Shown here: positions 15,261 to 22,281 of the stretch, piece after piece
Position numbering within the stretch: position 1 is the stretch's first letter
How the letters are laid out: each line of letters begins with the position of its first letter
Source of the DNA: Planctomycetota bacterium
GTDB taxonomy: Bacteria > Planctomycetota > PUPC01 > JACPCR01
Direction of reading: 5' to 3'
DNA: 24,618 nucleotides
Assembly (NCBI GenBank): GCA_030740295.1
Contig: JASLXP010000456.1
Location: forward strand, 1-24,618
Program-made: the position numbers and the translations under genes
Notes under the pieces: model-generated
The model's input: only the letters and a program-made list of their open reading frames with translations
Database searches by the model: none
What the model was told of the DNA's origin: nothing

Positions 15261-15575
15261 ATGTACGCTATCATTGAGACCGGCGGAACACAGGAGAAAG
15301 TGACCGAAGGACAGGTCATCAAGGTAGACAACCCGAACCTCACTCCGGACGAAGAAATTACTTTCGACAAGGTCAAGTTTTTCAACGACGGCGAAACCAT
15401 CGGAGTCGGCCAACCCAATCTAGAGAGCGTAAAGGTCTCCGGCACGGTCCTGAAACAAATCGCCGGCCCCAAAATCCGCATCCACAAATTTATAAAGCGC
15501 AAGCATTCCGAAACCCGCCAGGGCCATCGTCAAAAGTATTCGCTCGTGCGCATCACCAACATCACAAAAGACTAG
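15261..15575 (+). CDS. rplU: 50S ribosomal protein L21 (104 aa)
   Basis: [22 protein letters not shown] is the L21 N-terminus, followed by [20 protein letters not shown] and the C-terminal [28 protein letters not shown], which carries the conserved basic 23S rRNA-binding segment. Length is typical. AGGGAGA lies about 7 nt before the start. It sits between the RNase E/G gene and rpmA and is probably co-transcribed with rpmA 12 nt later. Confidence 0.97.
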   Translation: MYAIIETGGTQEKVTEGQVIKVDNPNLTPDEEITFDKVKFFNDGETIGVGQPNLESVKVSGTVLKQIAGPKIRIHKFIKRKHSETRQGHRQKYSLVRITNITKD

Positions 15576-15587
15576 GAGGTCCTCACC

Positions 15588-15836
15588 ATGGCACATAAGA
15601 AAGCAGGCGGTTCAAGCCGCAACGGCCGTGACAGCAACGCCCAGCACTTGGGCGTCAAGAAGTATGGAGGCGAAGCCGTCCGTGCAGGGAACATCCTCAT
15701 CCGCCAGCGGGGCACAAAATTCAGACCGGGCAAGAACGTCGGCATCGGCAAAGACGATACCCTCTTCGCTTTGGCAGACGGTTACGTCAAATTTGCCACC
15801 CGGGGACGAGTGAATGTCCTGCCGGAAAGGGATTGA
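15588..15836 (+). CDS. rpmA: 50S ribosomal protein L27 (82 aa)
   Basis: [17 protein letters not shown] is the classic L27 N-terminus, whose tail reaches the peptidyl-transferase centre, followed by [25 protein letters not shown] and [14 protein letters not shown]. There is no N-terminal pre-sequence of the kind cleaved by Prp in Firmicutes. AGGAGG lies 8 nt upstream, a near-perfect ribosome-binding site. The stop is followed after 22 nt by a strong terminator. Confidence 0.98.
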   Translation: MAHKKAGGSSRNGRDSNAQHLGVKKYGGEAVRAGNILIRQRGTKFRPGKNVGIGKDDTLFALADGYVKFATRGRVNVLPERD

Positions 15837-15858
15837 CGGAATTCGTAACTCGAACAAT

Positions 15859-15891
15859 AGCTCCTGTCCATATCGGGCAGGAGCTTTTTTT
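15859..15891 (+). terminator. intrinsic terminator after rpmA
   Basis: AGCTCCTG and CAGGAGCT form an 8-bp perfect stem extended inward by a T-G and two C-G pairs, with a 5-nt loop, followed by seven T (15885-15891). It ends the RNase E/G-rplU-rpmA unit. Confidence 0.95.
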
Positions 15892-15912
15892 ATGCGTAGC
15901 CTTGAAGGGCAA

Positions 15913-16179
15913 TCAGCAGCCTGCGCAGGATGTTTTTCGGGCCGGCTGTTCGCGGCACACGAACCCCGTAGGACAGCACCATTCCACAGGCACAAAGAAC
16001 AACTCCGGATGCGGGCTGACAAACCGAGGGAGTTCTTTGGACAGTTTGAAATACGCTGGGAAATGTCCGTCGAAGGGACGGACAGGTCTGACCCATGTCC
16101 TACCCTCTTCATTCGTTGTTTCCTTGAATTCGTTGGAAGCTCTTGCCTTCCCAAGGCACAGCCTGAGTTCGGGCGTCAT
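15913..16179 (-). CDS. doubtful 88-aa ORF overlapping the stop of the FG-GAP gene
   Basis: The ATG at 16179 overlaps the TGA of the FG-GAP gene (ATGA), a layout common in coupled genes, and the frame runs to 15913. The product starts MTPELRLCLGKARASNEF, has no recognised domain, no signal peptide and five Cys in its last half. It fills most of the 339-base gap between rpmA and the FG-GAP gene, which otherwise holds only the terminator. The overlap may be chance. Confidence 0.22.
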   Translation of the reverse strand: MTPELRLCLGKARASNEFKETTNEEGRTWVRPVRPFDGHFPAYFKLSKELPRFVSPHPELFFVPVEWCCPTGFVCREQPARKTSCAGC

Positions 16180-17318
16180 TTTCTCGGATTCTCATACCAC
16201 ACCACGTTCTTACTTAACTGTCCGGCGATCAACAGATCGAGATCGCCATCGAGATCCATATCGACCGCACGGATATCGTAGGCCGCCTGTTCACGTGCCA
16301 CGATGTGCGTTTTGAATTTGCCCTTTCCATCGTTCTCAAACCAGGCCGCGATCCGGCTGCCGAAGGCACACGTGGCCGCGTCGATGTCGCCATCGTCATC
16401 CATGTCCGCCACCTGGAGGCAGTGCCCGAATTCGAGCTCGGTGTTGATGTTGTGGATCTTCCATGAAGGACTCTCGAACCAGATGAGCCCGGTGCCGTGA
16501 CCGCGGCTGGCGATGAAATCGACCTTGCCGTCGCCGTTGACATCGGCCTGCTGGATGTTCGTCGCGCCGGGATGCTTGCCCGGCAGCATGTGCTTCTTGA
16601 ATGGCTTGGTCGGATCTGCCGGCGCCTCCCACCAGGCGAACCATTCGCCGAGGCCGGATTTGTCCTGCTTGCCGCCCTTTGCCGCGACCGCAAGGTCTGG
16701 CCGGCCGTCGCTATTGACGTCCCCGTATCCGAGGTAATGGCTCAGGCCAGGCGCGTCTTTGTCCGCAAAAATGTAGCGATGCCACCTCTTTGCTTCTCGA
16801 GGGTTCTCCGGCACTTTCAGCCATGCTGCGGAGTTTTGAAAATCACCAACCGGCTGGCCGCTGTTAGCGATCAAGTCGACCTTACCGTCTTTGTCCACGT
16901 CTCCTTTGAGAAGGCCGTGGATGCCATTCAACTTGTCGTCCACCAGCCGCGCTTTCCATTCGTCTTTAAGCGGATCGTCCGGCCGTTCGAGCCAGAGGAT
17001 GAGGCCAGGTTTGTAGCGGCATCCGATGTAATCCGGATCGCCGTCCCCATCGACATCGAAAAACTCGCTGTGGATAAATCCTCGGCCCGGCTCCTGGTGC
17101 AGAACAATCTCTTTCCAGTCGGGCCCAACGAACAAACGGGTGGCGCTCGCGTTATTGCAGATAACGTCCATCTTACCGTCGCCCGTAAAATCCGCGGCCA
17201 CCGCGGTGTTGGTGTGGAAGCCTTCGTGGATAAGGTGCTTCTTCCACAGCGTTTCCGCCTGTGATATCGAGATTATCAGGGATGAGAATACGCATATCCG
17301 TAAAGCAGAGAGCAGCAT
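16176..17318 (-). CDS. secreted FG-GAP/VCBS-repeat beta-propeller protein (380 aa)
   Basis: Residues 1-21 (MLLSALRICVFSSLIISISQA) form a signal peptide, which fixes the start at 17318; the in-frame ATG at 17426 would bury it. At least seven calcium-binding-type repeats follow, with the cores DFTGDGKMD, DVDGDGDPD, DVDKDGKVD, DVNSDGRPD, DVNGDGKVD, DMDDDGDID and DMDLDGDLD, spaced about 50 residues, as in a seven-bladed integrin-like propeller. Such exported proteins in Planctomycetota and relatives are often of unknown role, some linked to sugar-containing ligands. The upstream gene on the same strand is the Gfo/Idh/MocA oxidoreductase, 118 nt away. Confidence 0.9.
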   Translation of the reverse strand: MLLSALRICVFSSLIISISQAETLWKKHLIHEGFHTNTAVAADFTGDGKMDVICNNASATRLFVGPDWKEIVLHQEPGRGFIHSEFFDVDGDGDPDYIGCRYKPGLILWLERPDDPLKDEWKARLVDDKLNGIHGLLKGDVDKDGKVDLIANSGQPVGDFQNSAAWLKVPENPREAKRWHRYIFADKDAPGLSHYLGYGDVNSDGRPDLAVAAKGGKQDKSGLGEWFAWWEAPADPTKPFKKHMLPGKHPGATNIQQADVNGDGKVDFIASRGHGTGLIWFESPSWKIHNINTELEFGHCLQVADMDDDGDIDAATCAFGSRIAAWFENDGKGKFKTHIVAREQAAYDIRAVDMDLDGDLDLLIAGQLSKNVVWYENPRK

Positions 17319-17383
17319 CGTGGTTATCTCTTGAGGACCGAACTTGCCGCGGTCTGTGGGGTAAATCTGTAATCTGCCATCTG

Positions 17384-17400
17384 GGCGAACGAAATTCGCC
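17384..17400. other. hairpin between the oxidoreductase and FG-GAP genes
   Basis: GGCGAA and TTCGCC make a perfect 6-bp stem with a 5-nt loop, and on the minus strand flanking CTGC/GCAG can extend it. No T-tract follows. It lies in the 118-nt gap between two minus-strand genes. Confidence 0.35.
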
Positions 17401-17436
17401 TTCGCAGGTTGAAAAAACTGCGCCACGCTTTGGCCG

Positions 17437-18483
17437 TCAGAGATTCACCCGCACATTACCCGCGTGATGGGAATCCAGAATGCCGAGCATGATCTGCGTT
17501 GTCTTGCGGGCCTCTCTGCCTGACGAAACCAGTTCGCCGCCGTTCTCGATGACATCAATAATCTCGTAGAGCGAACCGAGTTGATGGGTGGCCCGGAAGT
17601 TCTCGACTCGAATGTTCGTAGTACTCCACTCGTAGTGAGATGAGGCTGTGATCAATTGCAGACTGTGATCGGAGATCTCAATTCGGCCACGGTCGCAGGT
17701 GAGGCAGTTCTTGGAGCCGGGGTGATCGACTTTGTAAGCGTTATAAAAGGCACGGACGTGATTCTGAAAATGAATATATGCCGAGGCGTAAGGATCGGTC
17801 GCAGGGTCCTTGCCACCGTCGCCCTTATATTCGGTGAAGTGTTCGAAACCGGGTTCGAGTTCCGCAAAGACCCATTCAGGGCTGCTGTCCGCGAAGAAAA
17901 CGATCAGGTCGATGAGGTGCGTGCCGTTACGAAAAAGCATCGCACGCCGGCTGAACATCTCCGAAACAATCGTACGCAATTCGCCAATCTCACCACTCCG
18001 GATGACCTCGCGCGCTTTCAGATAACTCGGATGCCAGCGTCGCGTGTGGTCGATGGAAAGTGGAATCCCTTTGGCCTCGCATGCGGCGATCATGCGGTCG
18101 GCATCTTCGAGCGTCGTGGCAATCGGTTTTTCGCAGAGGACGCCCTTTGCCCCGCACTCGGCTGCAGCCACGGTCATGTCCGCATGAACGTGATCCGAGG
18201 TAGCCACGCTGACGAGGTCAGGCTGCTCCTTTTCGTACATTTCCCGGTAATCAGTATAGAGCCGCAGGTCAGGCCAGACATCGCTCCAGACCTCTTTGGC
18301 TTGTTGTAGAGCGTCTTCGCGCAGGTCGCAGATGGCAGCGAGCTCGGTATCAGGATGCTGGTGGTAGGCAGCGGCATGCGAACCGCCCAGAGGATCGTAA
18401 ACAGGAATGCCGGTAGATTCGGAACGGCGACCGGCGCCGATGCCGGTGACACCGATGAGTGCGGCGCGGTATTTTTGTGACAT
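17437..18483 (-). CDS. Gfo/Idh/MocA-family oxidoreductase (348 aa)
   Basis: NAD(P)-dependent sugar or inositol dehydrogenase-like enzyme. The N-terminal Rossmann fold reads ALIGVTGIGAG (8-18), then an insertion of about 15 residues before the usual GGSHAAAYH segment (33-41). The hallmark CEKPIA motif is at 117-122 (K119), and the HxxD-like RNGTHLIDL motif is at 186-192 region, with the C-terminal alpha/beta domain complete. Members oxidise or isomerise sugars, inositol and related substrates; the family is abundant in Planctomycetota and Lentisphaerota. No signal peptide, so cytosolic. No clear ribosome-binding site precedes ATG 18483. Confidence 0.9.
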   Translation of the reverse strand: MSQKYRAALIGVTGIGAGRRSESTGIPVYDPLGGSHAAAYHQHPDTELAAICDLREDALQQAKEVWSDVWPDLRLYTDYREMYEKEQPDLVSVATSDHVHADMTVAAAECGAKGVLCEKPIATTLEDADRMIAACEAKGIPLSIDHTRRWHPSYLKAREVIRSGEIGELRTIVSEMFSRRAMLFRNGTHLIDLIVFFADSSPEWVFAELEPGFEHFTEYKGDGGKDPATDPYASAYIHFQNHVRAFYNAYKVDHPGSKNCLTCDRGRIEISDHSLQLITASSHYEWSTTNIRVENFRATHQLGSLYEIIDVIENGGELVSSGREARKTTQIMLGILDSHHAGNVRVNL

Positions 18484-18511
18484 GGGGAAGAGTGATAAGG
18501 ATGCGAGATTA

Positions 18512-18597
18512 GAATCGCAGGATGGAATGGCGCTGACTTAAGCGTTTCTGGAGGCCCGGCCCCATCGTGGCACGGGCGTCTCCGCATCACGCGGAGA
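18512..18597. repeat. degenerate copy of the palindromic repeat plus a hairpin
   Basis: GAATCGCAGGATGG at 18512-18525 differs by one base from the left edge of the 6826-6902 element and its flank. It is followed by a perfect 7-bp hairpin TCTCCGC-ATCAC-GCGGAGA (18579-18597) within the 130-nt gap between the pfk and oxidoreductase genes. The hairpin has no T-tract. The right arm of the repeat is not recognisable. Confidence 0.4.
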
Positions 18598-18613
18598 TGT
18601 GAATCCAAAGACC

Positions 18614-19909
18614 CTAATACGCCTCAGGCACATATTCCTCAAGCTGTTTCTCGGCGAAATTCAACTCGATACGGGCAAATCGTGGCAGACCGCCTCTATG
18701 CGGCACATCGACAGGCGCATCGCCGATCAAAGGCTGCGCGTATTTGAGAAAATCATCGGTCACATCCACGCCGCCTTCAGCGACCCAATCTCTGGGAAAC
18801 ATGCGTTCTGAGTTGGCGACCGACTCGAGCGGCACCGCATCGTAGCTCACTTTGTAATCGCCAGGCTCACGCTGGATCGAAGCCATGAATCCGTTGCCAC
18901 TGGTGGCGGCGATTTCGGCCGCGTGCATTCCAACTTGATATGCCTCTTCAACATCAACGCTCGAAAGATAGGTGTGGTCATTGCGCTGATCAGTGCCGGG
19001 AACATTAAAGCGCGCAGATCCGCGCACGCTCAGGCCCTGTTCGTTGAGGTATTTGGTGACAACTTCGGCTGCCGGCGTGCCCGTGCTGTACTGCGCGTGG
19101 GCAAATGAATCGGGGATGAAATCCTTGTTGCCTACATCGAGCCCCTCGCTGACCACCACGATAGCGCGGCCGTGTTTGCTGAGAATTTCGTTCACCCGAT
19201 CGTGCAGTTCCGGTAGCGTGATGCCGGATTCGACGAGAACGATCAACATTGGCAATTCACGGTCGGGATCTGCGAGTCTTGCCGCAGCCGGGATGAAACC
19301 AATCTTGCGGCCCATCGCCTGAAGGACGAGCACTGGGTCGCTGGGCGAGCTGCCACGATTCTCCTGGTTCGCCTGCCCGACCTTCCAGGCCCAATAGCGA
19401 GCGCAACTCCCGTACCCGGGTGTGTGGTCGATCACCGAAAAGGTCTGACCGTCTTCGTTGAGACCACCTCCCACGTCATTATCAATCGTTTTCGGCACGC
19501 CGACTGAAACCAGGTCCAGTCCCTTTTCGCGAGCGAGGATGGAAACTTTGTTTGCAGTGTCCATGGAATCGTTGCCGCCGTTATAAAAGAAGTAACCGAC
19601 CCTGTGGGCCTTGAGTACTTCAATCACGCGATTGAAATCCTGCTCCTGATGTTCTTTCAGTTTGTAGCGACACGTCCCCACCGATCCGGCCGCGGGTGTC
19701 GTCTTGAGGAGATTCAGTTCTTCAGCAGGCTGCGAACTGAGATCGATGAGCTCCTCCCTGAGGACTCCCTCGATCCCATGCCAGCCGCCATAAACAGAGC
19801 CAAAAGCATCGAATTCCGTGCATCCTTCGATGACGCCCTGTAGCGACGCATTAATCACCGGGCTCGGCCCCCCGGACTGGGCGACAATTACGTTCTTGAA
19901 TTCAGGCAT
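18614..19909 (-). CDS. PPi-type 6-phosphofructokinase (431 aa)
   Basis: Phosphorylates fructose 6-phosphate. Active-site residues indicate pyrophosphate as donor: GGND (111-114), where Asp replaces the ATP-type Gly (E. coli G104), and PKTIDND (139-145), where Lys replaces Gly124; this Asp/Lys pair is the known marker of PPi-dependent enzymes. GGPSPVINA (13-21) and MGRKIGFIPAAA (199-210) fit the family. The residue before the Asp is Asn instead of the Mg-binding Asp103 seen in E. coli. Length is near that of long non-allosteric PFKs. GGGAG lies upstream of the start. It follows gnd with a 15-nt gap, so glycolytic and pentose-phosphate flow may be expressed together. Confidence 0.9.
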   Translation of the reverse strand: MPEFKNVIVAQSGGPSPVINASLQGVIEGCTEFDAFGSVYGGWHGIEGVLREELIDLSSQPAEELNLLKTTPAAGSVGTCRYKLKEHQEQDFNRVIEVLKAHRVGYFFYNGGNDSMDTANKVSILAREKGLDLVSVGVPKTIDNDVGGGLNEDGQTFSVIDHTPGYGSCARYWAWKVGQANQENRGSSPSDPVLVLQAMGRKIGFIPAAARLADPDRELPMLIVLVESGITLPELHDRVNEILSKHGRAIVVVSEGLDVGNKDFIPDSFAHAQYSTGTPAAEVVTKYLNEQGLSVRGSARFNVPGTDQRNDHTYLSSVDVEEAYQVGMHAAEIAATSGNGFMASIQREPGDYKVSYDAVPLESVANSERMFPRDWVAEGGVDVTDDFLKYAQPLIGDAPVDVPHRGGLPRFARIELNFAEKQLEEYVPEAY

Positions 19910-19924
19910 GGTTCCACTCCCGCA

Positions 19925-21442
19925 TTAGTCCTCAATCGTCTCCGGACGATCATCGAGCATCCAGTGCGTGTGGAAGGTCACCGGCTGGCCTTTGAGTTTG
20001 CCCTTCTCGTGGAGGATGGTGTTGCCTTTCGCGTCGATCTTTCGGTAAGTGTGCGCGCCGAAGAAATCGCGCTGGCCCTGGGTCACGTTGGCGGGGAGGC
20101 GTGCGTTCACTGATTGCAGGATGTAGTTGCGTGACGCGTCGAAGGCCATGAATGGGACGCGACTGGCATTCGCTGCCGCGCAGACCCGTTCCAGGCTTCC
20201 AAAGTTCTTCTGGATCGCCTGCTGAAAAACCGGTGCGGCCATGAGATTGATCAGCTTGGGGTCCGATTCGTACGCCCTGGTGATGTCGTCCAGGAAGCCG
20301 GCCCGAATGATGCATCCTGCCCTCCAGATGGAAGCAATCTTCCCAATGTCGAGGCCCCCAAAACCGTATTCAGAGGCAGCGCTTTGCATGAGATCTATGC
20401 CCTGCGCGTAGGACGCTATTTTTGCCAGGTAAAGCGCCTTCTCGAGATCTTTCAGGAGCTTCTTACGGTCGCCCTTATGTTTTCGTTTGCCGAGCTTGAT
20501 GATTCTTGACATCTGGACGCGTTCCGCTTTCTTTGCGGAGATGGCCCGTGATTCTACAGCCGAGTAAATCGTCGGGAGTGGCTCGACCCCGGAATCGAGG
20601 CTGAGTGAATCCATCATGGTCCACGTGCCGGTGCCCTTCATTTTCGCTTCGTCGAGGATGCGGTCGACAAGACTGGCCCGACCACTGGAGTCCTTTTGAT
20701 GCATGACCTCGGCGGTAATCTCAATGAGAAACGAATTCAGGATGCCGGTATTCCACCTGGCAAAGACGTCACCGATTTCACCGGCCTTCATTCCAAGGGC
20801 TCCGCTCATGACGTCATAAGCCTCGGCGATGAGCTGCATATCGCCGTACTCGATGCCGTTGTGCACCATCTTGACGAAGTGCCCGGCGCCATGTTTGCCG
20901 ATGAACGTCACGCATGGCTTTCCGTCACTGGGTGCATTAGCTGCAACGGCCTCGAGGGGTTTCTTCAGGCGTTTGTTGTAGACCGTCCTGTTCGGGCCGC
21001 CGGGCATGATGGACGGGCCGAGTTTGGCGCCCTCCTCACCGCCGGAGACTCCTGCGCCAAAAAAGTCGATACCTGAGCCGAGAAACTCCTCATGACGCCG
21101 AACGGTATCCGGCCAGTAGGAATTCGCGCAGTCGACGATGATTGCTCCCTTCTTGAGAAGCGGTTTGAGTTGATCGATGCATGCCTGCGTGCCTGCGCCG
21201 GCCTTGACCATAACGAGGTAGGTGCCGTCCGCGCCTACGGTCTTGACGAGATTCTTGATGTCACCAAGAACCGGGTGAAGCTTGTCTGCATAAGGTTCGT
21301 TCTTGCACGCTTCGTACGCCTCTTCCGTGCGCGACGTGGTGCGATTGAACATCGCTATATCAAAACCTTTGCTTGCGAAATTCTGTGCGAAGTTACGGCC
21401 CATGACGGCCATCCCAATCATTGCCATCTTTGGCTTTGCCAT
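19925..21442 (-). CDS. gnd: 6-phosphogluconate dehydrogenase, decarboxylating (505 aa)
   Basis: Converts 6-phosphogluconate to ribulose 5-phosphate and CO2 in the oxidative pentose-phosphate pathway. The N-terminal NADP fold begins MAMIGMAVMGRNFAQNFASKG; VDCANSYWPDTVRR (103-116), GVSGGEEGAKLGPSIMPGG (131-149) and the catalytic KMVHNGIEYGDMQLIAEAY (191-209, K191) follow, with the all-helical domain to the end. The length and the substrate motifs match the long decarboxylating form. GGAGAA sits about 7 nt before ATG 21442. It starts divergently from the alpha/beta hydrolase gene and is the first gene of the gnd-pfk unit. Confidence 0.95.
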   Translation of the reverse strand: MAKPKMAMIGMAVMGRNFAQNFASKGFDIAMFNRTTSRTEEAYEACKNEPYADKLHPVLGDIKNLVKTVGADGTYLVMVKAGAGTQACIDQLKPLLKKGAIIVDCANSYWPDTVRRHEEFLGSGIDFFGAGVSGGEEGAKLGPSIMPGGPNRTVYNKRLKKPLEAVAANAPSDGKPCVTFIGKHGAGHFVKMVHNGIEYGDMQLIAEAYDVMSGALGMKAGEIGDVFARWNTGILNSFLIEITAEVMHQKDSSGRASLVDRILDEAKMKGTGTWTMMDSLSLDSGVEPLPTIYSAVESRAISAKKAERVQMSRIIKLGKRKHKGDRKKLLKDLEKALYLAKIASYAQGIDLMQSAASEYGFGGLDIGKIASIWRAGCIIRAGFLDDITRAYESDPKLINLMAAPVFQQAIQKNFGSLERVCAAANASRVPFMAFDASRNYILQSVNARLPANVTQGQRDFFGAHTYRKIDAKGNTILHEKGKLKGQPVTFHTHWMLDDRPETIED

Positions 21443-21597
21443 TTTCAGTTCTCCGTGAATTGCCGATTCAGATCTAATTTCTTGCGAAACTCAGGTGAGC
21501 GCGCGAAGCGTATTCCTGGAAGTGGTGAAGTTCAATCGAGCGCGTGTAGCGAGTATGATTGTCTTCCGATTCTCCGCCGGTGTTCCGCATCAATCTT

Positions 21598-22269
21598 ATG
21601 CCACACAGAATCACTGAATCCAGATTCCTCGCCGACGAAGAAAAAGGCGAAGTCTCCTCCATCCTGGTGCGGCCCAGGAAAGCAAAGCTGTTGCTTGTCC
21701 TGGGCCACGGTTCGGGCTCGCACATGCGACATGCCCTGGTCGAGGGCCTCGCGACCGCGCTTGCCGACGCTGGTGTGGCGACGTTCCGTTACAACTACCC
21801 CTACAGCGAGAGGGGCGGAGGTGGTCTGAATTCGCAGAAAGTGCTGCTGTCGACCGTGAGGAACGCGGTGAAGGCCGCCATAGGCGCCGCGCCGAAACTG
21901 CCAATCTTCGCCGGAGGACATTCCATGAGCGGGCGGATGACCTCCTTGGCGCAGGCCGAAGGGCCGCTGCTGAATGTCAAGGGAATCGTGTTCTTTGCCT
22001 TCCCTACCTCTGGTAAAGCTGAGAAACGCACGGAGCATCTGGCGGACGTGAAGGTGCCTCTCCTTTTCATTCAGGGTACACGCGACAAGCTCACACCGCT
22101 GGACAGCATCGAACCGGCCGTCGAGAAACTCCGCAAGCAGGCGACTCTTCACATCGTGGATACAGCGGATCACAGTTTCAAAGTTCTGAAGCGATCGGGT
22201 AAGACTGATGAAGAGGTGAAGGATGAGATGGCTGAACAGTTCTGTCAGTGGGCGGAGAAACTGATCTAG
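21598..22269 (+). CDS. alpha/beta hydrolase, KANL3/Tex30-like (223 aa)
   Basis: Compact alpha/beta hydrolase with strand-turn LLVLGHGSGSHMRH (33-45), nucleophile elbow GHSMSG (107-112, S109; a more common form is GRSMGG), acid D163 in GTRDKLTP and H192 in ADHSFKV. The GHGSGSHM...ATFRYNYPY arrangement is typical of the dienelactone-hydrolase-like KANL3/Tex30 group, whose substrates are unknown. The start is uncertain: ATG 21598 is chosen as it opens right before the first strand, while TTG 21559 in the same frame would add 13 residues; neither has a good ribosome-binding site. The next gene starts 12 nt after the stop, so they are likely co-transcribed. Confidence 0.85.
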   Translation: MPHRITESRFLADEEKGEVSSILVRPRKAKLLLVLGHGSGSHMRHALVEGLATALADAGVATFRYNYPYSERGGGGLNSQKVLLSTVRNAVKAAIGAAPKLPIFAGGHSMSGRMTSLAQAEGPLLNVKGIVFFAFPTSGKAEKRTEHLADVKVPLLFIQGTRDKLTPLDSIEPAVEKLRKQATLHIVDTADHSFKVLKRSGKTDEEVKDEMAEQFCQWAEKLI

Positions 22270-22281
22270 CGACAAATCGAA

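Noticed and set aside
15833..16315. 160-codon ORF on the plus strand
   Set aside because: Passes through the strong rpmA terminator and lies antisense to the FG-GAP gene; no motifs.
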